From Pantoea sp. SOD02 (GTDB lineage Bacteria > Pseudomonadota > Gammaproteobacteria > Enterobacterales > Enterobacteriaceae): DNA of 64,000 nucleotides. Positions 1-9,149 of this stretch are shown in pieces; position 1 is the stretch's first letter; each line of letters starts with the position of its first letter. The translations under genes were made by a program, and so were the position numbers. Location: NCBI RefSeq assembly GCF_024707505.1, contig NZ_CP102604.1, forward strand, positions 1,736,001-1,800,000, written 5' to 3'. The notes under the pieces were generated by a model. The model did no database searches. It was given only the letters and a program-made list of their open reading frames with translations, and had not been told where the DNA came from.

Positions 1-1405
1 AGGTTAGCCAACCGTTTTGGTAGTGCAGCATCACGTGAATCTCGCCTTCTACCTGCTCGCTCATTGCATCCAGCGCGTTCTCAATCAGATTGCCGATCAC
101 CGTAATCAGCGCCGCCATCTGCTGCTCATTGCCGCTGTCAGGCAGGAAGCTGGCATCGCTGATGGTCAGGCGATGACCGCAATCCGATGCGCGATTGATT
201 TTGCTCAGCAAGAAACCGGCAATCACCGGAGACTTAATTTTATCGAGCAGGAAACCGATCTCAGTTTGGTAATTATTGGCGGTTTTGAGAATGTAGCTTT
301 CCACCTGCGTGTAGTTTTTCATATGCAGCAGGCCGAGGATCACATGCAGCTTGTTCATAAACTCGTGCGAGCGCTCACGCAGCGCATCGACGTAGTTTAC
401 CATGCCCGTCAAGCGCTGCATCAGTTGACTGATTTCCGTCTTATCCCTGAAGGTGCAGACCGCGCCGATAATCCGTCCCTGGCTGCGCACTGGCACGGTA
501 TTACTCAGTAACACGCGGCCATTCACATTTAACTCTTCATCACGCCGTGCGCGCCCGCTTTGCAGCACATCCTGCAGATGATGGTTGATCACCGAGGCAT
601 CGTAGATGCGGTCGCCGCTGATGGTGCCCATCGAATCGTTCAGCAACGAACGCGCCGCCTGATTGACCAGCGTCACCTGCGCCTGATCGTCCATTGCTAC
701 CACGCCTTCTTTTAGCGAATTGAGAATCGCCTGGCGCTGTTCAAACAGGGTGGAAATTTCGTAGGGTTCAAGGCCAAACAGGATGCGCTTCAGGACGCGT
801 ACCAATACAAAGGTGCCGATGGCGCCCGCAAAGGTGCCAATCAGGATAGTCCACAAGATGCTCCAGCGGCTTTGATTAATCTGATCGGTAACGGCGCTGA
901 GTGAAATGCCCACTACCACAACACCAATCTGCTTATGCTGCGCATTATAGACCGGCGTATAGACGCGCATTGCCCGGCCCAGTACACCTTGATTGACGGA
1001 GACATTTTCATGGCCGCGTATCGCGGGCTCAATATCCGTACCAATAAAGTGCTGACCGATGAGTTCAGGATTCAGGTGCGAATAGCGGATGGTATCCATG
1101 TTGGTCACCACCACAAACAGCAGGTTATTGCTTTCCTGCACGGCTTTAGCAATGGGTTGGATGCTGGTGGCATTTGGCGGCAATATCAGCGCGCGCTGAA
1201 TCTCAGGAAATTTGGCCAGTGTGCGCGCCACCGCCATCGCTTTGTCCTCCAGCTGCGCGCGGGTCGCGGCGCCAATCTGGAAGAAATAGAACATATGCAC
1301 GCTGAGCAGCACCAGCACAATCACCGCGCTGAGCATCAGAGTGACCAGCGTATTGAGCTTCATCGGCTGCTTGCGCGCCGCGATTCCTTGCTGTGAAGAA
1401 GACAT
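1..1405 (-). CDS. dcuS: C4-dicarboxylate sensor histidine kinase DcuS, truncated by the window edge
   Basis: Inner-membrane sensor kinase that in the DcuS/CitA family reads external C4-dicarboxylates and phosphorylates a DcuR-type regulator. About 468 residues are visible; the end of the ATPase domain lies outside the window. In order I see TM1 (about residues 19-42), a periplasmic PAS-like sensor, TM2 (about 181-204), a cytoplasmic PAS domain, the phosphoacceptor segment RSHEFMNKLHV and the N-box NLIENALDA. The phosphoacceptor region is nearly identical to my memory of E. coli DcuS. The ATG at 1405 is preceded by GAGAG. The partner regulator is expected downstream, beyond position 1. CitA/DpiB is the main alternative, but the segment around the active His favours DcuS. 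Confidence 0.88.
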   Translation of the reverse strand, partial: MSSSQQGIAARKQPMKLNTLVTLMLSAVIVLVLLSVHMFYFFQIGAATRAQLEDKAMAVARTLAKFPEIQRALILPPNATSIQPIAKAVQESNNLLFVVVTNMDTIRYSHLNPELIGQHFIGTDIEPAIRGHENVSVNQGVLGRAMRVYTPVYNAQHKQIGVVVVGISLSAVTDQINQSRWSILWTILIGTFAGAIGTFVLVRVLKRILFGLEPYEISTLFEQRQAILNSLKEGVVAMDDQAQVTLVNQAARSLLNDSMGTISGDRIYDASVINHHLQDVLQSGRARRDEELNVNGRVLLSNTVPVRSQGRIIGAVCTFRDKTEISQLMQRLTGMVNYVDALRERSHEFMNKLHVILGLLHMKNYTQVESYILKTANNYQTEIGFLLDKIKSPVIAGFLLSKINRASDCGHRLTISDASFLPDSGNEQQMAALITVIGNLIENALDAMSEQVEGEIHVMLHYQNGWLT

Positions 1406-1472
1406 GATCGCTCTCAGAGGAGAAGAGGGCGTGTATTATGACGGATAAACTGCAGAAGGTCGCGTATCACGT

Positions 1473-1496
1473 ACGGTCGCCATTCATGGCGACCGT
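1473..1496. repeat. REP-type palindrome
   Basis: A perfect palindrome with arms ACGGTCGCCAT / ATGGCGACCGT sits in the 108-bp gap between the divergent starts/ends of dcuS and msrA. It belongs to the GGTCGCCATNNATGGCGACC family that recurs at the ends of transcription units through the window. Confidence 0.85.
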
Positions 1497-1513
1497 CTGA
1501 ACTCACGCGGGAA

Positions 1514-2050
1514 TTAACTCGATTTAACCCGATTGGCAAAACTCTTACGCAGCTTCTGCAGTTTCGGTGGGATCACCGCCATGCAGTAGCCGTTGCGCTG
1601 ACCTGCGCCTTCCCAATAATCCTGATGATAACCTTCCGCCGCATACCACTCTTTCAGCGGCTCGATGGTGGTAACCACCGGATCGCTCAGTCCTTCCTGC
1701 GCACGCGCAATCGCGGCAATCGCTTCGGCTTCCTGCTCAGCATTCGCCGGGAAAATCGCCGAACGATACTGGGTGCCCACATCATTGCCCTGGCGGTTCA
1801 GCGTGGTCGGATCGTGGGTGGCGAAGCTGATATCCAGCAGATCGCCATACTTCACCTGTTGCGGATCGAAACCGATACGAATCGCTTCGGCATGACCGGT
1901 CGCGCCGCTGCACACCTGCTCGTAGGTTGGGTTCGGACGTGCGCCGCCGGTATAACCACTCTCGACTGACTCGACGCCAATCACATCTTTAAACACTGCT
2001 TCAGTACACCAGAAACAGCCACCAGCGATCACCGCATATTCGGTTGCCAT
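1514..2050 (-). CDS. msrA: Peptide methionine-(S)-sulfoxide reductase MsrA
   Basis: Cytoplasmic repair enzyme that reduces the S-epimer of methionine sulfoxide in oxidised proteins, using thioredoxin. The protein has 178 residues and carries the catalytic motif GCFWC at residues 11-15, with Cys12 as the nucleophile; a second Cys at position 15 is typical of the short MsrA subgroup rather than the 212-residue E. coli enzyme, which has GCFWG. The family segments SGYTGG, GHAEAI and THDPTTLNRQGNDVGTQYRS are present. AGGAG lies just before the ATG. It is a single-gene unit, followed by a REP element. Confidence 0.95.
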   Translation of the reverse strand: MATEYAVIAGGCFWCTEAVFKDVIGVESVESGYTGGARPNPTYEQVCSGATGHAEAIRIGFDPQQVKYGDLLDISFATHDPTTLNRQGNDVGTQYRSAIFPANAEQEAEAIAAIARAQEGLSDPVVTTIEPLKEWYAAEGYHQDYWEGAGQRNGYCMAVIPPKLQKLRKSFANRVKSS

Positions 2051-2113
2051 TATATTTACTCCTGTCAGGGCGAAAGGTTAAAAGTGGGGGCAAGCCCATA
2101 TCAATTCAAGCAG

Positions 2114-2668
2114 TTAAATTAACATTTCTGGCTTAAAGTCGCTGCGCTTGTCGAGCCGCAAGTTGCTCATCACGCTAAAGCGTCCTTCGCCGGTGTAGTG
2201 CAGCGTCGGTGGGAACTCCGGCGTTTCTGCCACATGCGCTTTGACGATCTCAAAGATAAAGAAGTTGTAGTTATCCACCATCGAATCGTCATACAGCTGG
2301 CACTCGAAGCTGGCAAAGCACTCATCGATTAACGGCGCATTGACTACGCTGGCCGGTTCGGGCGTCAGGTTAAAGGCATCAAACTTATCAAGGCGATCGC
2401 CGTGGCTGTTGCCGATCGCTACCACGTTATCCACCAGATTGGCCGACGGCACGTTAATCACGCACTGTCCGCTCTGGCGAATCAGTTCATGGCTGTAATT
2501 GCCGCCGGCAATCATGCAGCCAACCAGCGAGGGCGAGAACTCCAGAATGGTGTGCCAGCCGAGCGTCATGATGTCGCGGTGATCCTCAAACTGTGAACTC
2601 AGCAGCACCACCGGACCCGGCTCCAGATATTTGCGCGCTTTACTCACCGGAAAGTCGATTTTATGCAT
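2114..2668 (-). CDS. Flavin reductase-like FMN-binding protein
   Basis: A 184-residue protein of the flavin-reductase-like (PF01613-type) split-barrel family, which binds FMN and often serves as the reductase component of a monooxygenase or as a flavoprotein of unknown substrate. Recognisable family features are the start KYLEPGPVVLLSS, the FMN-site segment TLGWHTILEFSPSLVGC and the GGNYSHELI stretch. It lies 64 bp upstream of msrA on the same strand, so co-transcription is possible. CAGGAGAATCCC precedes the ATG. No oxygenase partner is adjacent, so the substrate cannot be inferred. Confidence 0.75.
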   Translation of the reverse strand: MHKIDFPVSKARKYLEPGPVVLLSSQFEDHRDIMTLGWHTILEFSPSLVGCMIAGGNYSHELIRQSGQCVINVPSANLVDNVVAIGNSHGDRLDKFDAFNLTPEPASVVNAPLIDECFASFECQLYDDSMVDNYNFFIFEIVKAHVAETPEFPPTLHYTGEGRFSVMSNLRLDKRSDFKPEMLI

Positions 2669-2774
2669 CGGGATTCTCCTGTTGTAGGTACAGATGTTCT
2701 AAGTGTAGCTGCGACCCTTTACTGGGCTGGCATTTCACGGCATGTTAATGCGTCATCTTATCTGGAGCTGTTTT

Positions 2775-3278
2775 ATGGAATCTGCGTGCGCGTCCACATC
2801 TCGTCCTGTGTTGCATCTGCTGTGCGGTAAAATTGCAGCCGGAAAATCGACGCTGGCTCATCAACTGGCGCAGCAAACCGGCGCGGTGATCATCAGTGAA
2901 GATGCCTGGCTGGCGCATCTGTTTGCTGAAGAGATGCAGGATGTAGCGGATTACGTGCGCTGTGCCGGTAAGCTGCGTAATGCGATGACGCCGCATCTTA
3001 TTTCGCTGTTGCAGTGTGGCGTGTCGGTGGTGCTGGATTTCCCCGCCAACACCGTGGCTCAACGCCAGTGGATGAAGGCGGTGATCCACAGCGCCGAGGC
3101 TGAACATCAACTGCATTTCCTCGATGTGCCCGATGAACTGTGTAAATCGCGGCTGCACGCGCGCAATGCATCCGGCCAGCACGACTTCGCCGCCACCGAT
3201 GCGCAGTTTGCGCTGATCAGCAGTTACTTCGTCGCGCCACACAGCGATGAAGGGTTTAACGTGGTGAATCACCGTTAA
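2775..3278 (+). CDS. Small P-loop ATP-dependent kinase (AAA_33/zeta-like)
   Basis: About 168 residues with a Walker A motif, CGKIAAGKST, close to the N-terminus and a hydrophobic Walker B-like strand VVLDFPAN in the middle. Proteins of this build are small-molecule or nucleotide kinases of the AAA_33 group; the substrate is unknown. An earlier ATG at 2742 is in frame, but GGAG at 2764-2767 is 7 nt before the ATG at 2775, which I prefer. The nitronate monooxygenase gene follows after 18 bp, suggesting one transcript. It could be annotated as a shikimate-kinase-like or zeta-toxin-like protein; neither is proven. Confidence 0.75.
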   Translation: MESACASTSRPVLHLLCGKIAAGKSTLAHQLAQQTGAVIISEDAWLAHLFAEEMQDVADYVRCAGKLRNAMTPHLISLLQCGVSVVLDFPANTVAQRQWMKAVIHSAEAEHQLHFLDVPDELCKSRLHARNASGQHDFAATDAQFALISSYFVAPHSDEGFNVVNHR

Positions 3279-3296
3279 TTAAGCAGGGAGGCAAAA

Positions 3297-4355
3297 ATGA
3301 ATTATCCGCTGTGCCAGAAGCTTAACCTCACTTATCCGATCATTCAGGCGCCAATGGCCGGCGTCTCCACGCCGGAACTGGCGGCGGCGGTGAGTAACAG
3401 CGGCGCATTGGGATCGATCAGCGTGGGTGCCTCAACACCGCAGCAGGCGGAAATCATGATCCGCAAAACGCTTTCGCTGACCTCCGCGCCGATTAACGTC
3501 AACGTCTTCTGCCACGCGCCGGTGCAGCGCAATCCACAGCTAGAACAAGCGTGGATCGCCCGCTTTCAGCCGGTGTTTGCTCGCTATGAAGCGACACCGC
3601 CGGATGCGCTGTCGGAGATTTACCAAACGTTTGTCGATAACGACGCGATGCTGGAGGTGTTGCTGGAAACCGCGCCCGCCGCAGTGAGTTTCCACTTTGG
3701 TTTGCCGTCCGCCGCTTTCGTGCAGCGTTTGAAAAGTCGCGGCATTATCACGCTGGCGAGCGCCACCAGTATCCGCGAAGCTCAGGCGATTGAAGCCGCC
3801 GACATCGATTTTATTGTGGCGCAGGGCATTGAGGCGGGCGGGCATCGCGGGATATTCCATCCTCAAGGCGACGATCAGCAGCTCAGCACCTTCACGTTGG
3901 TGCAGGCCATTCGCCAGGTTTCGCGCCTGCCGGTGATTGCCGCCGGTGGTGTGATGGACGGCGCAGGCATTGCCGCCATGCTCAAATTGGGCGCGGCGGG
4001 CGTTCAGCTGGGCACCGCGTTTATCTTGTGCCCGGAATCCGCTGCCAATGCGGCTTATCGTCAGGCGCTGAAAAGCGAGCAGTCCAATAGCACCGAGATG
4101 ATCGCCGCCATCTCTGGCCGCTCAGCAAGATGTCTCACCAACGATTTCTGCCACCTGGCGCGCGAATTTGCGCAGGAATCCATTCCACCTTATCCACTCA
4201 CCTATGCGTTAGGCAAAGCGCTTGCCGCCGCAGCGGCTGCCAAAGGCGTGCACGGCTTTGGCGCGCAGTGGGCCGGACAGGGCGCGATGCTGGCGCGGGA
4301 AATGCCGGCTGCTGAATTGGTCAAAACGCTGGTGAAGGAGTGGCAGGCGGCATAA
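3297..4355 (+). CDS. Nitronate monooxygenase (NMO class I)
   Basis: FMN-dependent enzyme that oxidises alkyl nitronates such as propionate-3-nitronate, a plant and fungal toxin. The 352-residue TIM barrel shows the N-terminal QAPMAGVSTPELAAAVSNSGALG stretch (positions about 18-40), a VSFHFG segment with the likely catalytic His, QGIEAGGHRG for the flavin phosphate, and AAGGVMDGAGIAAMLKLGAAGVQLGTAF. GGGAGG sits 5 nt before the ATG. It is coupled closely to the upstream kinase. The 2-nitropropane dioxygenase label is an older synonym. Confidence 0.88.
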   Translation: MNYPLCQKLNLTYPIIQAPMAGVSTPELAAAVSNSGALGSISVGASTPQQAEIMIRKTLSLTSAPINVNVFCHAPVQRNPQLEQAWIARFQPVFARYEATPPDALSEIYQTFVDNDAMLEVLLETAPAAVSFHFGLPSAAFVQRLKSRGIITLASATSIREAQAIEAADIDFIVAQGIEAGGHRGIFHPQGDDQQLSTFTLVQAIRQVSRLPVIAAGGVMDGAGIAAMLKLGAAGVQLGTAFILCPESAANAAYRQALKSEQSNSTEMIAAISGRSARCLTNDFCHLAREFAQESIPPYPLTYALGKALAAAAAAKGVHGFGAQWAGQGAMLAREMPAAELVKTLVKEWQAA

Positions 4356-4371
4356 CGCCGCCGCTAATTAA

Positions 4372-4764
4372 TTAAGGCTCATCAATACGCGTTACGTTTA
4401 AATGAGAATTATCGCCGCGACCATAAACTTTTCCGCTGACGCGAATTTTGTCATCAGCCTTATACGTTTTGCCTTTAAAAGCTTCGGCCTTAGCATCAAG
4501 AGTGATGGTTCCCGTATTATCCCGGAATTCGTAACTCTCATCTTTTAATTTTTTAACGATGTAACCTTCTAAGGTGACATATCCGCCCTGACGAAAATCA
4601 CGAATGCGTGATATCGGCGTTTGGCCCGTGTCTTCAGAACCTTTGTAGCCTGCATCCTGTTTACTTTGTGGCGGTGCGCTTTCTCCGGCCTCGAATCCGC
4701 CTTGTGCCGCACTGGCACCCACGCTTAACAGCATTAATAACGACGCTAAAACACGTTGCTTCAT
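4372..4764 (-). CDS. YgiW/YdeI-family periplasmic OB-fold stress protein
   Basis: A 130-residue exported protein with a clear signal peptide (cleavage expected after ASA at about residues 18-20) and a bacterial OB-fold (BOF) domain: ISRIRDFRQGGYVTLEGYIVKKL, then YEFRDNTGTITLD and the C-terminal VYGRGDNSHLNVTRI. Members are periplasmic proteins linked to hydrogen peroxide, cadmium, acid or antimicrobial peptide tolerance. It points away from katE, leaving a shared 270-bp upstream region. The specific paralogue (YgiW or YdeI) cannot be settled from sequence alone. Confidence 0.85.
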   Translation of the reverse strand: MKQRVLASLLMLLSVGASAAQGGFEAGESAPPQSKQDAGYKGSEDTGQTPISRIRDFRQGGYVTLEGYIVKKLKDESYEFRDNTGTITLDAKAEAFKGKTYKADDKIRVSGKVYGRGDNSHLNVTRIDEP

Positions 4765-4906
4765 CTCTTCACCCGCTATTTATTTATCCATGATGTTTAA
4801 TCCTGGCACAATTACGTCTGTTTACACGTTAGAGCCCTGGCTAATTAATCGGGTATGAAAAGTATTTATTTTGTACAGAAAGTGAAATGGGCATAAAAAT
4901 ATAAAA

Positions 4907-4978
4907 CGCTTCGCTTAAATTTACTTCACGGCAAATCAACGCCATTCATCTCTTTAAACATCATTTATAAGCGAAGCG
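4907..4978. repeat. Inverted repeat in the katE leader region
   Basis: CGCTTCGCTT at 4907-4916 is repeated in inverse as AAGCGAAGCG at 4969-4978, separated by 52 nt and ending 60 bp before the katE start. It could fold in the katE mRNA leader or act as paired binding sites. Function is unknown. Confidence 0.5.
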
Positions 4979-5038
4979 GAAATTTAAATGCTTTTTTGCT
5001 CTACAGTTAATAGGGTCTTAACTGGAGGAGCATGTGAA

Positions 5039-7303
5039 ATGTCGAAAGATAAAAAAGAGCAAAATTTAACCCATACCGCGCCGCACAAAGGGCCAGAAAC
5101 CTCTGAGCCGGGTTTAGGTGACTTAGCGCCGCATGATGGTGGACATAAACCTGCCGCCGAACCTACACCGCCGGGCAAACAGCCCACCGCGCCTGGCAGC
5201 CTCAAAGCGCCCGCGACGCAAAACGATAAGCTTGAGCAGCTCGATGAGTACCGTAAAAATGGTGAAAACGCTGACCTGACCACCAATCAGGGCACGCGCA
5301 TCGCCAACGATCAGAACTCATTGCGTGCCGGTGCACGCGGCCCCACGCTGCTTGAAGACTTCATCATGCGCGAAAAAATCACGCATTTTGACCATGAACG
5401 CATTCCTGAACGTATCGTGCATGCGCGCGGTTCGGCGGCGCACGGCTATTTCCAGCCTTACCGCTCGCTGGAAAAACTGACCAAAGCAGGCTTCCTCAGC
5501 GATGCCGAAAAAATCACACCCGTCTTCGTGCGTTTTTCCACCGTGCAAGGTGGTGCAGGATCGGCTGATACGGTGCGCGATATCCGTGGATTCGCCACCA
5601 AGTTCTATACCGATGAGGGCGTATTTGATTTAGTCGGCAACAACACGCCAGTGTTTTTCATTCAGGATGCGCATAAATTCCCGGACTTTGTGCATGCGGT
5701 GAAACCCGAGCCGCACAACGAAATCCCGCAAGGGCAAAGTGCGCATGACACCTTCTGGGATTATGTGTCGCTGCAACCGGAAACGCTGCACAACGTCATC
5801 TGGGCGATGTCGGATCGCGGCATTCCGCGCAGCTATCGCACCATGGAAGGTTTCGGTATCCATACTTTCCGCCTGATTAACGCCGAGGGTAAATCTACCT
5901 TTGTGCGTTTCCACTGGAAACCGGTGGCAGGCAAAGCATCGCTGCTGTGGGATGAGGCGCAGAAGCTGACCGGCCGCGATCCTGACTTCCATCGCCGCGA
6001 TCTGTGGGAAGCGATTGAAGCCGGCGATTTCCCGGAATATGAACTGGGTTTGCAGCTGATCCCGGAAGAGGATGAGTTCAAGTTCGATTTCGACATTCTC
6101 GATGCCACCAAACTGATTCCGGAAGAGCTGGTGCCGGTTGAGCTGGTTGGCAAAATGGTGCTCAACCGCAATCCGGACAACTTCTTCGCTGAAACCGAAC
6201 AGGTGGCGTTCCATCCGGGCCACATTGTGCCGGGGCTGGATTTCAGCAACGATCCGCTGCTGCAGGGCCGTTTGTTCTCCTACACCGATACGCAAATCAG
6301 CCGTTTGGGTGGGCCGAACTTCCATGAGATTCCGATCAATCGTCCGGTTTGCCCGTACCACAACTTCCAGCGTCAGGGCATGCATCGTACGGAAATCAAT
6401 ACCAATCCGGCCAACTACGAACCGAACTCCATCAACAACAACTGGCCGCGTGAAGTGCCGCCAGCGGCGAAACAGGGCGGATTTGAGAGTTATCAGGAAC
6501 GCATTGAAGGCAGCAAGGTGCGCGAGCGCAGCCCATCGTTTGGCGAATATTACTCACAGCCACGGCTGTTTTGGCTGAGCCAGACGGCGGAAGAGCAGCA
6601 GCACATTATTGGCGCTTATTCGTTTGAGCTCAGTAAGGTGGCGCGTCCTTATATCCGCGAGCGCGTGGTCGATCATCTTCTGCAGATTGATGTCACGCTG
6701 GCGCAGGCCGTGGCGAAAAATCTCGGTCTGAAGCTAAGTGATGAGCAGCTGAAAACCGCGCCGCCGAAGGATGTCAATGGACTGCAAAAGGACGAAAGTC
6801 TCAGCCTGTACGCACAACCGAGCGGCGATATTAAAGGCCGTCAGGTCGCATTAATGTTGAGCGATGGCGTGAAAGCTGCCGACGTGCTGGCGATTCTGCA
6901 GGCGCTAAAAGCGCAGGGCGTGCATGCCAAAATCCTGGCGGCACATATGGGGCAAGTGCTGGCTGATGACGGCTCGGTGCTGCCGGTTGATGCCACCTTT
7001 ACCGGTCTTCCTTCACTGACCTTTGATGCGGTGATTGTGCCGGATGGCAATATTGATGCGTTGCTGCTGAGCGGCGATGCGCGCTATTTCCTGCTGGAAG
7101 CGTACAAGCATCTTAAAGCCATTGGTCTGAGCGGTGATGCGCGCCGGTTCAAAGCGCAGTTCAACGTGCAGGATAATGAAACCGAGGAAGGGCTGGTGGA
7201 AGCGGTGAAAGCCGAAGGCAGCTTTATGGCGGATTTCCTCGCGTTGATGGCATCTCATCGCGTCTGGTCGCGCAGTAAAAAAGCGCTGACCGTCGCAGCA
7301 TAA
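5039..7303 (+). CDS. katE: Catalase HPII
   Basis: Large-subunit monofunctional haem catalase that disproportionates hydrogen peroxide, chiefly in stationary phase. The 754-residue length equals that of E. coli KatE (753). The Pro-rich N-terminal arm [20 protein letters not shown], the catalytic His in [14 protein letters not shown], the Asn in [14 protein letters not shown], the proximal-side RLFSYTDTQ with the haem Tyr, and the C-terminal flavodoxin-like domain (about residues 600-754) are all present. An in-frame GTG/ATG exists upstream at 4988, but GGAGGAG at 5024-5030 fixes the start at 5039. In E. coli it is RpoS-controlled; I did not find an unambiguous sigma-S -10 here. Confidence 0.98.
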   Translation: MSKDKKEQNLTHTAPHKGPETSEPGLGDLAPHDGGHKPAAEPTPPGKQPTAPGSLKAPATQNDKLEQLDEYRKNGENADLTTNQGTRIANDQNSLRAGARGPTLLEDFIMREKITHFDHERIPERIVHARGSAAHGYFQPYRSLEKLTKAGFLSDAEKITPVFVRFSTVQGGAGSADTVRDIRGFATKFYTDEGVFDLVGNNTPVFFIQDAHKFPDFVHAVKPEPHNEIPQGQSAHDTFWDYVSLQPETLHNVIWAMSDRGIPRSYRTMEGFGIHTFRLINAEGKSTFVRFHWKPVAGKASLLWDEAQKLTGRDPDFHRRDLWEAIEAGDFPEYELGLQLIPEEDEFKFDFDILDATKLIPEELVPVELVGKMVLNRNPDNFFAETEQVAFHPGHIVPGLDFSNDPLLQGRLFSYTDTQISRLGGPNFHEIPINRPVCPYHNFQRQGMHRTEINTNPANYEPNSINNNWPREVPPAAKQGGFESYQERIEGSKVRERSPSFGEYYSQPRLFWLSQTAEEQQHIIGAYSFELSKVARPYIRERVVDHLLQIDVTLAQAVAKNLGLKLSDEQLKTAPPKDVNGLQKDESLSLYAQPSGDIKGRQVALMLSDGVKAADVLAILQALKAQGVHAKILAAHMGQVLADDGSVLPVDATFTGLPSLTFDAVIVPDGNIDALLLSGDARYFLLEAYKHLKAIGLSGDARRFKAQFNVQDNETEEGLVEAVKAEGSFMADFLALMASHRVWSRSKKALTVAA

Positions 7304-7352
7304 AACTTCAGGACGGCGCTTTCTGCTCCGTCCGCTTTCCCTGCATCTCAAA

Positions 7353-7378
7353 TAAAAAAAGCCCGCAATTTGCGGGCT
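7353..7378 (-). terminator. Rho-independent terminator, minus strand
   Basis: Stem AGCCCGC / GCGGGCT (7360-7378) followed on the minus strand by TTTTTTT. It lacks a T tract on the plus strand, so it serves minus-strand transcription better than katE. Confidence 0.75.
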
Positions 7379-7444
7379 GGTCGATGTGACTACCGAATGA
7401 TCTCGTTGTAAACGCGTGCCGTAGTGCAGCCACTGTGTGTGGTG
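7353..7444 (-). ncRNA. Candidate small RNA downstream of katE, antisense strand
   Basis: On the minus strand a strong intrinsic terminator (AGCCCGCAAATTGCGGGCT at 7360-7378 followed by seven T) has no gene upstream that needs it: katE ends on the other strand and the next gene starts at 7573. Upstream on the same strand there is a promoter-like TAGTAT (7455-7450) with a 4/6 -35, ATGACC, 18 bp away. This would make a transcript of about 90 nt with no ORF of length. I do not recognise it as a known enterobacterial sRNA. The alternative is a terminator that merely stops antisense transcription into katE. Confidence 0.4.
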
Positions 7445-7572
7445 AAGCTATACTACAGTAATATCTGGTTACTGGTCATATGAGTTATCGATGGTCCGAA
7501 AAATATCCGCCTCATCCCGCGCTGCATCAATTACATGCTTAACTCTGTTGTAGCTTGAAAACAGAGGACAAC

Positions 7573-9141
7573 ATGCAGTTAAAAAGAAAAATGGATCCCA
7601 GGGCGACATCTGACGCAGGTTTGCAGCAAAGTATAGTGCTGTCCGGTCTCTTTTTGATTATCACCGTCGTGGGGATGAGCATCTGGACCCTGCGCGAAGA
7701 CTGGCTCGGCACCGTGCGACAAACGCAGCAAACGGCGATGAATTTGGCGCTGTCGCAGTCGCGCCAGGCGGAAGATACCTTTCTGCAGACGGAGTTGTCG
7801 CTGCGGCAGATGCAGCGTGATCTCCAGCTACAGCTGGCCACACATATTCAGGGTGCTGACCTGAGTAACACCATGCGCGAACTGCAACGTCGTCTGCCAC
7901 AACTGCATGGACTGTTCTATTACGATGCCGAGGGCAAGTGGATTGCGACCTCTGCTGAACGTGTGCCCAACAATATTAATAACTCCGATCGTGAATACTT
8001 CACCTTTCAGCGCAGCAACCATCGTAACAGCGTGCATATTAGCCCGGTGATCACCAGCCGCAGCACCGGCGATTTGGTGATCCCCGTTTCCCTGCGCGTC
8101 AGTGATGCGGGTGGTGGATTTAAGGGCGTGTTGCTGGCCACCATCAAGGTGGATTTTTTCCGTCGCTTCTACAGCTACTATGAGATCGGTGCACGCGATG
8201 TGCTGGTGTTAATGCTGGCCGATAGCACCGTGCTCTATGCGCGTCCGATGCCAGACAGTTTCATCGGTAAGAATCTCTCGGCCAGCCCGCTGTTTCAGGA
8301 GATGCTGGCTAAGATGGATCGTGGCAGCGGGCAGTGGCGATCGGTGCTCGATGGCCAACCGCGTATTTTTGGTTTTGCCCGTTCCGATCGTTATCCGATT
8401 ATTGTTGCGGCGGGTTACAACAGCGACGATCTGTTCCACGTGTGGGTCAACGGTCGGGCGCAGGATATTCTGCTCAGCATCATTCTGCTGCTGACCATCA
8501 TCTTACTCGGCACCTTCCAGCTGCGTCAGGCGCGCCGCGTGTTGCGCTATCAGCAGGAGCTGACGCTATTGCGTGACGAACTGCACAACGCCAACCTGAC
8601 GCTGAACAAACTCGCGCATGTCGATGGCTTAACCGGGCTGGCGAATCGCCGGGAATTTGATCGTTTCCTGCGTGAAGCGTTAACCCATGCGGCGGCCAGC
8701 GGCAAACCGCTCTCGCTTATCATGATGGATATCGATTTCTTCAAACACTACAACGATACCTATGGTCACATTGCCGGGGATAAGTGCCTGAAAGTGGTTG
8801 GCGAGGTTCTGGCGTCTGTAACCGGAAGACGTTCAGACATGGCCGCGCGTTATGGCGGCGAGGAGTTTGCGCTGATATTACCGGATACCACATTTGGCGA
8901 AGGGATGACCATTGCCAATCGCGTGGTTGAAGCGGTGAGGGTGATGCAGCTTCCCCATGTTGCCTCGCCCGTTGGGCATGTCACGCTCAGTGCCGGCTGC
9001 GCCACCACCGTTACGGCGGCGGCGGTGAGCGCCGTGAAACTGCTGGAATACGCCGATCATGCTTTGTATCAGGCAAAGCGTGAAGGGCGTGATGGGGCGA
9101 AAGGCATGGATATCGCCTCGATGCCAGAAGAGCAGAAATAA
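7573..9141 (+). CDS. Membrane diguanylate cyclase with periplasmic sensor (GGEEF)
   Basis: Makes cyclic di-GMP from two GTP. The 522-residue protein has TM1 (about residues 22-42), a periplasmic CACHE/PDC-like sensor region to about 300, TM2 (ILLSIILLLTIILLGTF), then a GGDEF domain starting at DGLTGLANRREFD. The active-site loop reads RYGGEEF, and RRSD five residues earlier is an inhibitory I-site, so product inhibition is expected. The ATG at 7573 is preceded by AGAGG; a TTG 18 bp upstream is less likely. It stands alone between katE and umuC. Ligand of the sensor is unknown. Confidence 0.93.
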   Translation: MQLKRKMDPRATSDAGLQQSIVLSGLFLIITVVGMSIWTLREDWLGTVRQTQQTAMNLALSQSRQAEDTFLQTELSLRQMQRDLQLQLATHIQGADLSNTMRELQRRLPQLHGLFYYDAEGKWIATSAERVPNNINNSDREYFTFQRSNHRNSVHISPVITSRSTGDLVIPVSLRVSDAGGGFKGVLLATIKVDFFRRFYSYYEIGARDVLVLMLADSTVLYARPMPDSFIGKNLSASPLFQEMLAKMDRGSGQWRSVLDGQPRIFGFARSDRYPIIVAAGYNSDDLFHVWVNGRAQDILLSIILLLTIILLGTFQLRQARRVLRYQQELTLLRDELHNANLTLNKLAHVDGLTGLANRREFDRFLREALTHAAASGKPLSLIMMDIDFFKHYNDTYGHIAGDKCLKVVGEVLASVTGRRSDMAARYGGEEFALILPDTTFGEGMTIANRVVEAVRVMQLPHVASPVGHVTLSAGCATTVTAAAVSAVKLLEYADHALYQAKREGRDGAKGMDIASMPEEQK

Positions 9142-9149
9142 GCGTGGGC

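Noticed and set aside
17-1396. Two plus-strand ORFs of 164 and 153 codons
   Set aside because: They are antisense shadows of the dcuS reading frame, rich in His/Arg/Gln in the way typical of reversed GC-rich genes.
5630-6385. 251-codon minus-strand ORF inside katE
   Set aside because: It lies wholly within katE, and its composition is that of a mirror frame.
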